From Crassaminicella profunda (GTDB taxonomy: Bacteria; Bacillota; Clostridia; Peptostreptococcales; Thermotaleaceae), in assembly GCF_019884785.1 (NCBI RefSeq), contig NZ_CP082326.1:2287355-2351354 (forward strand): a DNA stretch of 64,000 bases. The letters run 5' to 3'. Made by a program: the position numbers and the translations under genes. The notes under the pieces were generated by a model, which saw only the letters and a list, made by a program, of their open reading frames with translations, searched no databases and was not told where the DNA came from. This document shows positions 17,722 to 26,107 of the stretch, in pieces; the first letter of the stretch is position 1; every line of letters begins with the position of its first letter.

Positions 17722-20700
17722 ATGAATTTATCAAAAATATCTGTAAATAGACCTGTTACCACCCTCATGTTTATGTTGATTGCAATCCTATTAGGTGGTG
17801 TTTGTCTAAATCTACTTCCAATTGACCTTTATCCAGAAATGGAAATTCCTGTAGCAATCGTTTCTGTAAATTATAGCGGTGCAGCCCCTGAAGAAATAGA
17901 AACCCTTATTACTAAACCAATAGAACAATCTGTTGCTACTGTTAGTAAATTGAAAAATCTATCTTCTTATTCAAGGGAAGGAAGTTCTATCGTTGTGGTT
18001 GAATTTGAATCTAGCGCAGACATGGATATGGCAGCCCTTGAAATGAGAGAAAAGGTTGATTTGGTAAAAGGAGCTTTGCCAGATGATGCTTCTACTCCTT
18101 TAGTACTAAAAATAGACCCTAATGCTCAACCCATTATACAGCTAGGTATATCCTCTGATATGGAAAAAGGAAAACTTCAAAGCCTTATAGAAGATGAAAT
18201 ATCTTCTCGTTTTGAACGGATAGATGGAGTTGCATCTGTTGATTCTTATGGTGGAAATGAAAGAGAAGTAAAAATTGAAGTAGACCAAGATAAACTATCT
18301 GGTTATGGACTCACTCTTACACAGATTCAAAATATATTAAGAGCTGAAAACTTAAATTTACCAGGTGGTAAAGTGAGTAAAGGAGAAAAAGAATTATTAG
18401 CAAGAACTACAGGAGAATTTAAAACTGTAGATGAAATAAAAGCAGTTCCCATTGTTCTAAAAAATGGAGACATCATAAAACTTTCAGATATTGCCAATAT
18501 CACACTGGATTATAAAGATATAGAAAGTTTAATCAGAGTAAATGAAAAAAATGCTCTGGGAATTGGAATAAAGAAACAATCTGTTGCCAATACAGTAAAA
18601 GTTGCTGAGAAGGTATTACAAGAAGTATCTTCTATAGAAAAAGACTATCCTCAGCTTAACATTGTTGTAGGAGTAGATCAATCAGAGTTCATCAATAAAT
18701 CCATCAATAATGTTACAAAAAATGCAGTTGTAGGAGGTTTTCTTGCAGTTGTTATTCTTTATTTATTTTTAAGAAATATACGCTCAACTTTTATTGTTGG
18801 TATAGCCATTCCTGTATCTATTATTGCAACCTTTGCCCTTATGTATTTTGGAGATCTTACCATCAACTTAATCTCTTTAGGGGGTCTGGCACTAGGAATC
18901 GGTATGCTCGTTGATAACTCTATCGTTGTTTTAGAAAACATTTATCGTCTAAGAGAAGAAGGACTTTCAAGAAAAGATGCTGCAATGAAAGGTGCCAAAG
19001 AAGTTGGTATGGCCGTATTTGCTTCAACCATGACTACCATTGCCGTATTTTTACCTATTGTTTTCGTTGAAGGCTTTACTTCTATTGTATTCAAACAGCT
19101 ATCTTTTACTGTAACATTTTCATTACTTGCATCCTTAATCATCTCCCTTACAGTTGTACCGATGCTGTCCTCTAAGATTCTAAAGGTTGGAGAGGTGAAA
19201 GAAAGAAAACATACAGGTATTTCATTGGGAAGAATATTAGATATATTCTCAAACTTCATTGATCATGTAGCTAACTTTTATAGCAAGCTATTAAAATTTA
19301 CTCTAGGTCACAGAAAAATAACCATATTTATTGGTTTAGCAATATTTATTTCTTCTATTGCTTTAGTAGGTATGGTTGGTGCTGAGTTCTTTCCAAAGGA
19401 AGATGAAGGAATGTTTAGTGTAAAAATAGAAGTTCCTTTTGGTACCAGTTTGGAAAATACCGATGAAATCGTATCAAAAGTTGAAAACATTGTGAAAAAT
19501 ATTCCTGAAAAAGAAAAAGTATTTACAATCGTTTCTTCTAATTTCGGTTTTTCTTCTTCAGCCTCAAACAGCTCAACGGTCATGTGTGCGCTAAAGGATC
19601 AAAAGGATCGAAAGCGTTCTACTGAAGATATCGTAAATGAAGTAAGAGAACAAGTATCCATCATTTCAGGAGCAAATATTTCTGTCAGCGAAGCTTCTTC
19701 AATGGGAGGCGGTGGTGGTGGTCAAGGTGCTGCTATCGAAATAGAAATCAAAGGTGATGATATTCAAACTTTAAAATCAATAGGCGAAGATTTTGAAAAA
19801 ATTACAAAAGCTGTTCCTGGTACAGCAGATGTAAGTCTCGATACAGAAGAAGGCGAACCAGAAGCAAGAGTCCTTTTGGACAGAGAAGTAGCTTCCCATT
19901 ATGGCATTACCACATATGATTTAGCAAATATTTTAAAAGCTGCCGTAGATGGAGTAAAAGCTACCAATTTTAAATATGATGGAGATGAAATTGATGTAAA
20001 TCTTTCTTTAGATGATCATGTCAAGGATTCTATTGAAAATATGAAACAAATATTAATCAAATCTCCTACAGGTATTGTAGTCCCTATTGGGCAAATTGCT
20101 GATATAGAATACGGAAACTCTCCTACGCAGATCAAAAGAATCAATCAAGTTCGAACCGTTACTGTCTCTTCTCAATTATATGGAAGGGATTTAAAATCTG
20201 TAACAGATGACATTAAGAAAGAATTTGAAAATTATCCATTACCATCAGGATATCGTTATAACTTTACAGGACAGCAAGAAGATATGATGGAGGCATTTTC
20301 AAGTCTTGCTAAAGCATTGCTTCTATCTATTATCCTAGTATACATGATTTTAGCATCACAATTTGAATCACTACTACATCCCTTTACAGTAATGCTTTCA
20401 GTACCCTTTGCATTATCAGGAGGACTTATTGGTCTTTTCATAACAAGACGTTCTCTATCCGTTCCAGCATTCATTGGTGTAATTATGTTAGCAGGAATCG
20501 TTGTAAACAACGCTATCGTTTTAGTAGACTATATTAACCAATTAAGAGCAAATGGTATAGAAAGGAAACAAGCAATCATCCAAGCTACAGCCACAAGATT
20601 TAGACCTATTCTTATGACAACACTAACAACGGTTTTAGGATTAATGCCATTAGCCTTAGGAATTGGAGAAGGAGCATCCACACAAGCCCCAATGGCTACT

Positions 20701-20847
20701 GTTGTTGTCGGTGGACTGACTCTATCAACAGTACTGACCTTAGCCTTTATACCTGTTGTATATACAGTATTTGATGACATTCTCAACAAAATAAAATCTA
20801 AATTCAAAGGGAATAAAAAGAAAAAAGTCATTCATGAAAACCACTAG
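17722..20847 (+). CDS. RND family efflux transporter
   Basis: 1041 residues, the full AcrB-like length. One N-terminal helix, a large extracytoplasmic loop, six helices, a second loop and five more helices. The TM4 proton relay LGGLALGIGMLVDNSIVV near residue 395 contains Asp-Asn rather than the Asp-Asp pair of AcrB. GGGGGGQG near 660 is an odd Gly-run in the second loop. Proton-driven export of drugs or lipids; substrate unknown. Second gene of an adaptor-pump-regulator operon. Confidence 0.93.
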   Translation: MNLSKISVNRPVTTLMFMLIAILLGGVCLNLLPIDLYPEMEIPVAIVSVNYSGAAPEEIETLITKPIEQSVATVSKLKNLSSYSREGSSIVVVEFESSADMDMAALEMREKVDLVKGALPDDASTPLVLKIDPNAQPIIQLGISSDMEKGKLQSLIEDEISSRFERIDGVASVDSYGGNEREVKIEVDQDKLSGYGLTLTQIQNILRAENLNLPGGKVSKGEKELLARTTGEFKTVDEIKAVPIVLKNGDIIKLSDIANITLDYKDIESLIRVNEKNALGIGIKKQSVANTVKVAEKVLQEVSSIEKDYPQLNIVVGVDQSEFINKSINNVTKNAVVGGFLAVVILYLFLRNIRSTFIVGIAIPVSIIATFALMYFGDLTINLISLGGLALGIGMLVDNSIVVLENIYRLREEGLSRKDAAMKGAKEVGMAVFASTMTTIAVFLPIVFVEGFTSIVFKQLSFTVTFSLLASLIISLTVVPMLSSKILKVGEVKERKHTGISLGRILDIFSNFIDHVANFYSKLLKFTLGHRKITIFIGLAIFISSIALVGMVGAEFFPKEDEGMFSVKIEVPFGTSLENTDEIVSKVENIVKNIPEKEKVFTIVSSNFGFSSSASNSSTVMCALKDQKDRKRSTEDIVNEVREQVSIISGANISVSEASSMGGGGGGQGAAIEIEIKGDDIQTLKSIGEDFEKITKAVPGTADVSLDTEEGEPEARVLLDREVASHYGITTYDLANILKAAVDGVKATNFKYDGDEIDVNLSLDDHVKDSIENMKQILIKSPTGIVVPIGQIADIEYGNSPTQIKRINQVRTVTVSSQLYGRDLKSVTDDIKKEFENYPLPSGYRYNFTGQQEDMMEAFSSLAKALLLSIILVYMILASQFESLLHPFTVMLSVPFALSGGLIGLFITRRSLSVPAFIGVIMLAGIVVNNAIVLVDYINQLRANGIERKQAIIQATATRFRPILMTTLTTVLGLMPLALGIGEGASTQAPMATVVVGGLTLSTVLTLAFIPVVYTVFDDILNKIKSKFKGNKKKKVIHENH

Positions 20848-20872
20848 GTTTTAACTACATTGGAGGTTTGAA

Positions 20873-21451
20873 ATGGAAAAAATAAAAGCAAAAAAACAAT
20901 TTATTATCCAAGCAGCTATGAAAATATTTTGTAGAGATGGATTTCATAAAGCAAAGGTTAGTGAAATAGCCGTTGAAGCTGGTGTTGGCAAAGGTACTAT
21001 TTATGAATATTTTGATAGTAAAAAACAATTATTTATAGAAATGATGAAATATTATGCAGATCTTTATTATGAAAATCTAACCCAATCCATGGAAAAAGAA
21101 AAAACAATTATGGATAAATTTAAACGCTATATTCTTCTTGAAGAAGAAACTATGACAAATCATGGTGATTTGGCACAAATATTTATGCGAGAAGCCTATA
21201 GTATTGGTTTAGAAGTTCACAAAATCATGAAAACAAGAAGAAAGAAACAAATTGATTTCTTTGCAAATTTAATTCAAGAGGGCATCAATGAAGGTATTTT
21301 TAGAAAAATACATCCTTATACAGCTGCACTAACCTTTATGGGCAGTGTTCATCATATGCTTGTAAGTAAAATATTTATAAAAGATAATTTTTCAGAAGAA
21401 ATAAATATGGAAGAACTACATGATTTATTATTTAACGGTATAAAAAAATAG
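20873..21451 (+). CDS. TetR/AcrR family repressor of the RND operon
   Basis: 192 residues. The helix-turn-helix (about 10-55) has VSEIAVEAGVGKGTIYEYFD. Start ATG behind TTGGAGG, 25 bases after the pump gene. Location and the upstream TGACC-N4-GGTCA operator indicate an autoregulated efflux operon. The ligand is unknown. Confidence 0.93.
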   Translation: MEKIKAKKQFIIQAAMKIFCRDGFHKAKVSEIAVEAGVGKGTIYEYFDSKKQLFIEMMKYYADLYYENLTQSMEKEKTIMDKFKRYILLEEETMTNHGDLAQIFMREAYSIGLEVHKIMKTRRKKQIDFFANLIQEGINEGIFRKIHPYTAALTFMGSVHHMLVSKIFIKDNFSEEINMEELHDLLFNGIKK

Positions 21452-21473
21452 GTGGAAATCCCACCTATTTTTT
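21442..21473. terminator. bidirectional terminator between the RND operon and lonB-like gene
   Basis: AATAGGTGG / CCACCTATT with a 5-base loop, flanked by A-run and T-run, so it can work for both converging operons. Confidence 0.85.
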
Positions 21474-21475
21474 AT

Positions 21476-23842
21476 CTACCTTCTAAAAAACCTACCTTCC
21501 CTACTTTTTCCTTCATTTCTTTCTACATTCATATATTTAGCTAGCTTCCTTCTAACTCCTTCGCAAACTTTTTTGAAAGGTTGATTTGTTAATATTTCCA
21601 TTCCTTCTTCAATTGTAGAAATGGAATAAATATGGAATTTCCCTTCCTTTACAGCATCTACTACTTCATCACAAAGAACTAAATCCTCTACATTTTGATA
21701 AGGCATCATGATCCCTTGATCTCCTGTAAGTCCATAATATTTACATAATGAAAAGAACCCCTCAATCTTCTCCGTTACTCCTCCAACTGGTTGTATTTCA
21801 CCTTTTTGATTTACAGAGCCTGTTACAGCAATGTATTGACTTATTGGAATTTCACTTAAACTAGATAGTAATGCATAAAGTTCTGTACTTGATGCACTAT
21901 CTCCATCTATCCCACTATAATTTTGCTCAAAACAAATTTTACCTGTTAAACTTAATGAATGTTCTTGAGCAAATTTTTCACTTAAATATCCTTCTAAAAT
22001 CATTACCCCTTTATTATGAATACTTCCGCTCATATCAACTTCTCTTTCAATATTTACAACCCCTTTATTCCCTGCAAAAGTAGTAGCAGTAATAACAGAA
22101 GGTTTTCCAAAAGAATAATCGCCTAAGTCGATAACAGCTAATCCATGAATCCTTCCTACTTTTTTTCCTTTCAAATCAAATAGTATTTTACCATTTTTAT
22201 ACATTTCCTCTATTCTCTCTTCTATTTTATTGTTTCTATATATTTTTTCTATATACGCTTTTTTCACATGTCTTTCTTGAATCAATGTACTTTGATCCAT
22301 GTTCGCCCAAGCATCTGCTTCGATTAATACTTCAACCAATTTGTTAAATCGTGTAGTAAGTTTCTTTTGATTTCCTGCAATACGATGACTATATTCTAAC
22401 AACTTGGTAACACCACTTACATCTAAATGCTTCAATCCCTCTTTGTTACAAAAAAAACTTATAAAATGAGTCATTTTTATCTCATTTTCTAATGCTGCAT
22501 CCATTACCGAATCAAAATCCACTTTTATTTTAAATAATTTTTCAAAATCCTCATCATAATGATAAAGAAGATTATATATATATGGATTTCCAATAAGTAT
22601 TACCTTTAAATTTACTGGTATAGATTCAGGCTTTAATGAAGCAATATCTACAATTCCCAAATTAGTTCTAAGCCCTTCTACTTTTACTTCACCCGTCTCT
22701 ATTACCATTTTTAAGGTATCCCAAGATTTAATATTCGTAAGAACCGGCTTTGCTTGCAGTATTAAATATCCACCATTTGCTTTATGAATAGCACCCGGCT
22801 TAATCATAGTAAAATCTGTTTTTAATGATCCTTGTTCATTTTCATATTCAATCTTTCCTGTAAGACTCTGATAATTTGGATTATATTCCATAATCACAGG
22901 TGCACCCAAATTGCTACTATTATCTACAAATAAATTTACTTTATATTTTTTAAGAAAACTTTCTTCTAATATATTCTCTTGTTCATCTTCTCCTCTATCA
23001 AAATCATATATATTCTCTGTAATATCCTCCCCTACATTTTTTAAATATTTTATTGCTTTTTCATGATCTTTATATTTATCAAGTAGCGTATCCATAAAAG
23101 GTTTTATGGTCTCCCTTGCCAGTTCACTATCTAGTTGAGCAATCTTTCTCTTTGCTTTATATTCAATAGTTTTTATTTTTCTCAATAATTCTAATGCTTT
23201 TATTTCTACATCTTCTGCTCTTTTTTCAATTTCTTTTTTTTGTTCTTCATCTAGTTCTTCATATTCTTTGTCCCCGATTGCCTTCCCATCAATAAGGGGT
23301 GACAGAGCAAAACCTTTATTGGTATTTTTTATTGCAAAACCATTTTCTAAACAATACTCTGTTAGCTCTTCTAACAAATCATTTCTTTCTTCCTGATATT
23401 TTTTAATGACTTCTGTCTTCTCCCGTTCATAAGCCTCATCAGCAAATGCTTTTGGAATATCTTCTAAAAGCTCATCCACTAGTTCATCCATATCCTCACA
23501 AAATATTTTTCCCATTCCAGGAGGTACATTTAAAGAAATCGGTCGACTTGGTTCATCAAAATTATAAACATAACACCAATCATCTGGTATATTTTCTGTT
23601 TTTGCATTTTTTTCTACTATTTTTTTTGCATAACTTTTTTTTCCAGTTCCCTTTATCCCCACAACAAATATATTATATTTTGAATTTTTTACACGTAATC
23701 CAAATTCCATGGCCTTAGCAGCTCTGTCTTGCCCTATAATCCCCTCAGCAGATGCTAATTCTTCTGTAGATTTAAATTTAAAATGATTAGAATTATATAT
23801 TTTCTTTAATTGCTTATAGGAAAGTTCTTTGTATTTACTCAT
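21476..23842 (-). CDS. LonB-like ATP-dependent protease (AAA_32/Lon_C type)
   Basis: 788 residues. Walker A GIKGTGKKS near residue 62, a coiled-coil rich insertion (about 130-270, many E/K), an AAA region, and a C-terminal Lon protease domain with the catalytic Ser in GDSASS and Lys in NQKGEIQPVGG. No N-terminal LAN domain. This is the class often labelled AAA family ATPase or Lon-related in Clostridia. ATG at 23842 follows AAGGGGGATG. Likely a stress- or sporulation-related protease; substrates unknown. Confidence 0.92.
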   Translation of the reverse strand: MSKYKELSYKQLKKIYNSNHFKFKSTEELASAEGIIGQDRAAKAMEFGLRVKNSKYNIFVVGIKGTGKKSYAKKIVEKNAKTENIPDDWCYVYNFDEPSRPISLNVPPGMGKIFCEDMDELVDELLEDIPKAFADEAYEREKTEVIKKYQEERNDLLEELTEYCLENGFAIKNTNKGFALSPLIDGKAIGDKEYEELDEEQKKEIEKRAEDVEIKALELLRKIKTIEYKAKRKIAQLDSELARETIKPFMDTLLDKYKDHEKAIKYLKNVGEDITENIYDFDRGEDEQENILEESFLKKYKVNLFVDNSSNLGAPVIMEYNPNYQSLTGKIEYENEQGSLKTDFTMIKPGAIHKANGGYLILQAKPVLTNIKSWDTLKMVIETGEVKVEGLRTNLGIVDIASLKPESIPVNLKVILIGNPYIYNLLYHYDEDFEKLFKIKVDFDSVMDAALENEIKMTHFISFFCNKEGLKHLDVSGVTKLLEYSHRIAGNQKKLTTRFNKLVEVLIEADAWANMDQSTLIQERHVKKAYIEKIYRNNKIEERIEEMYKNGKILFDLKGKKVGRIHGLAVIDLGDYSFGKPSVITATTFAGNKGVVNIEREVDMSGSIHNKGVMILEGYLSEKFAQEHSLSLTGKICFEQNYSGIDGDSASSTELYALLSSLSEIPISQYIAVTGSVNQKGEIQPVGGVTEKIEGFFSLCKYYGLTGDQGIMMPYQNVEDLVLCDEVVDAVKEGKFHIYSISTIEEGMEILTNQPFKKVCEGVRRKLAKYMNVERNEGKSREGRFFRR

Positions 23843-23923
23843 GACATCCCCCTTCCTTCCTATCCTTCTTTAATCTATTTTATTCATAAATCTTGTCCAT
23901 CTCTCCATCTATTTTTGTAAAAA

Positions 23924-23951
23924 CAAAAAAAAAAGAGACTCACTTGTCTCT
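23924..23951 (-). terminator. terminator after signal peptidase gene
   Basis: AGAGAC (minus strand) with GTCTCT, 6-base loop, followed by a run of nine or more T on the minus strand. Confidence 0.9.
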
Positions 23952-23956
23952 ATCCA

Positions 23957-24487
23957 TCATTGAGAAGAAAAAGCATGTACTGTATCTAAAGGCCATATCC
24001 TAAAATCAGCTTTTCCCTCTATACTCTTTTTAGGTACAAAACCAAAACATCTACTATCATTGCTATCATTTCTATTATCCCCCATAACAAATACCATATC
24101 CTTTGGTACAATGCCGCTCGTTATACTATATAATCTATCCTGATAATCCTCATGATAAATATATGGTTCTTCTATCCATTGATCGTTAATATATAACTTG
24201 CCTTCCCTTACTTGAAAACAATCTCCTTCTACAGCAATCACTCGTTTAATAAACAATTCATCTTTTCGCTCATCAATAGGCGGATGAAAAATAACAATAT
24301 CTCCATGGTGGGGGGGTGTAAATAGATATACAATCTTGTTGATGAATAGTTTATCATCATTTTTAAGTGTTGGCTGCATAGACAACCCTTGTACAATTGT
24401 AAATCCAAAAGCAAATCTTTCTACTAAAATAGTCATCACAACAACAATCAATATACACTTTAACCACTTAAACACCTGTTCTAACAT
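23957..24487 (-). CDS. lepB: signal peptidase I
   Basis: 176 residues. One N-terminal membrane segment (about 8-28), catalytic Ser in GLSMQPTL near 36, catalytic Lys in IKRVIAVEGD near 80, and the family box MGDNRNDSNDSR near 136. Type I leader peptidase acting on exported proteins at the outer face of the membrane. Short, as for Bacillus SipS types. Confidence 0.95.
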   Translation of the reverse strand: MLEQVFKWLKCILIVVVMTILVERFAFGFTIVQGLSMQPTLKNDDKLFINKIVYLFTPPHHGDIVIFHPPIDERKDELFIKRVIAVEGDCFQVREGKLYINDQWIEEPYIYHEDYQDRLYSITSGIVPKDMVFVMGDNRNDSNDSRCFGFVPKKSIEGKADFRIWPLDTVHAFSSQ

Positions 24488-24613
24488 CTCATCACATCCT
24501 AATAACCCTTTTTGTTCATTTTTTCCATATTTTAACTTTCTTATAACTTAATCATGCCTCCTTAATTTATTATATGCAAGATCTATGTTAGAATATCCTT
24601 TGGAGGTGTAAAA

Positions 24614-25021
24614 ATGATAAAAATTTCTGTACCCGGTAAACCTATCACCAAGTCCAATTTCAAACTGAAAAATGTCCATGGACAGGTTTGGATGCCAAGA
24701 CAAGGTAAACATAGTAAGTATATTGCTTATGAAAATAAAATTGCTGGCTTCATTAACCAGCAATACGATGGGCCTCCTTTAAAGGGAAGTATTATCACTA
24801 TTATCAATCTTTATTTTCCAGACAGGAGAATGGGAGATTTACATAATTATCCTAAAAGTATTTGTGATGGTATTGAAAAAAGTGGCATTATCGAAAATGA
24901 TAAACAGCTAAAACCTGTTCTATTATTTGATTATATTGATAAAGAAAATCCTAGAATCGAAATAGAATTATATGAAGCTAGTAAATATAAGGTAAACTAC
25001 TCTATTGATCCTATAAAGTAA
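24614..25021 (+). CDS. rusA: RusA family Holliday junction resolvase
   Basis: 135 residues. The RusA pattern is present: VPGKPITK at the start, then the acidic catalytic box RRMGDLHNYPKS...CDGIEKSGIIENDKQ with three Asp at about 75, 85 and 95. Cuts four-way DNA junctions. Start behind TTTGGAGGTG. RusA genes are usually in prophages; no other phage gene is visible here, so this is an orphan copy, perhaps domesticated. An open frame on the opposite strand (24548-24763) is a shadow. Confidence 0.9.
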   Translation: MIKISVPGKPITKSNFKLKNVHGQVWMPRQGKHSKYIAYENKIAGFINQQYDGPPLKGSIITIINLYFPDRRMGDLHNYPKSICDGIEKSGIIENDKQLKPVLLFDYIDKENPRIEIELYEASKYKVNYSIDPIK

Positions 25022-25047
25022 CCCTTATAATTGAAAGTTTGTGATTT

Positions 25048-25078
25048 ATATGAGATAGAATCTCTCATATTCTATTTT
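25048..25078 (+). terminator. terminator after rusA
   Basis: ATATGAGA (25048-25055) with TCTCATAT (25063-25070), 7-base loop, then TCTATTTT. Confidence 0.75.
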
Positions 25079-25089
25079 GCTTAAGCAGT

Positions 25090-26106
25090 TCACTTTATGT
25101 ATCCTAATCCATTTCTTATTTCTATTTCATCTATTAATCCTCGAGAATACATTTTAAGTCTTTTTAAAATGTATTCTCCATTTTTTTCTTTGGCTATATT
25201 GGGTTGACAATTCTTGATTTTTATTGGAATAAGCCTTACTCCCTTACATTGATCCTTTTCTACAGTTACATCTACCATAATCGTCTCATCTGTACCTTTA
25301 TTCATCTGCCTATCAAATATAAAATTTCCCAAACTATAAAAAATGAGTTTATTCTTATACCGCTCTACCCCCTGAAGCACATGAGAATGATGTCCAATCA
25401 CAAGATTTGCACCCTGATCAATTGCTATATGAGCTAAATTTTTTTGATAATCACTTGGGTAAAATTCATATTCATTTCCCCAATGAAAAGAAATAATTAA
25501 ATAATCACACATTTTCTTAGCTTTCCTTATAGTCTCTCCTATTGTCTTCATATTCACTCTTAGAATATCTTCACGTTCTTTGGAGTATATATATCCTTCA
25601 GGAGGAAAAATACTATATCCTAAATAGCCAAAGCGTATTCCCTTTCTTTTCATAACCACAATATTTTCTGTCTTACGAGGATCTGAAAACCCTAATGGTT
25701 TTATCTTTTCTTTCTCTAACAAATCTATTGTATCCATTATTCCTATACTTTTATAATCCATAGCATGATTGTTCGCTAGATTTAATATATCAAAGCCAGC
25801 TTCCTTTAAAGCTTTTGTATTCTTTATATCCCCTCTAAAAATTAAATCTTTTCTTTTGTAGGCAGGTACTCCTCTTTGGGTTATTGGGTTTTCCAAATTT
25901 CCAAAGGATATATCTCCCTTTTTTAAAATGTCTTTTACATCCATATAAGGATAATTATATCCTTTTTCATTCAATACCTTTCGAACTCCCCGATCAAGAA
26001 GAATATCCCCTACAAAAATCAAGTGTACTTGATTTTGTTCCATAGTCCCCATAAACAGCATTATTATAATAAAGGAAATTATCCCTTTTACATAAATCTT
26101 TTTCAT
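25090..26106 (-). CDS. CapA family protein (poly-gamma-glutamate synthesis-type metallophosphatase fold)
   Basis: 338 residues. Short N-terminal hydrophobic segment (about 7-20). Metal-binding motifs of the PGA_cap family: FVGDILLDRG near 32, GNLENP near 75, LANNHAMDY near 112, SFHWGNEYE near 207 and GHHSHVLQG near 240. The fold resembles metallophosphatases; the enzymatic role is unproven and no capBC genes are nearby. It starts one base after the DUF3160 gene ends, so it is the last gene of a three-gene operon. Confidence 0.9.
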   Translation of the reverse strand: MKKIYVKGIISFIIIMLFMGTMEQNQVHLIFVGDILLDRGVRKVLNEKGYNYPYMDVKDILKKGDISFGNLENPITQRGVPAYKRKDLIFRGDIKNTKALKEAGFDILNLANNHAMDYKSIGIMDTIDLLEKEKIKPLGFSDPRKTENIVVMKRKGIRFGYLGYSIFPPEGYIYSKEREDILRVNMKTIGETIRKAKKMCDYLIISFHWGNEYEFYPSDYQKNLAHIAIDQGANLVIGHHSHVLQGVERYKNKLIFYSLGNFIFDRQMNKGTDETIMVDVTVEKDQCKGVRLIPIKIKNCQPNIAKEKNGEYILKRLKMYSRGLIDEIEIRNGLGYIK

Positions 26107-26107
26107 C

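Noticed and set aside
24548-24763. Minus-strand open frame opposite rusA
   Set aside because: Antisense shadow of a clear RusA gene; no ribosome binding site.
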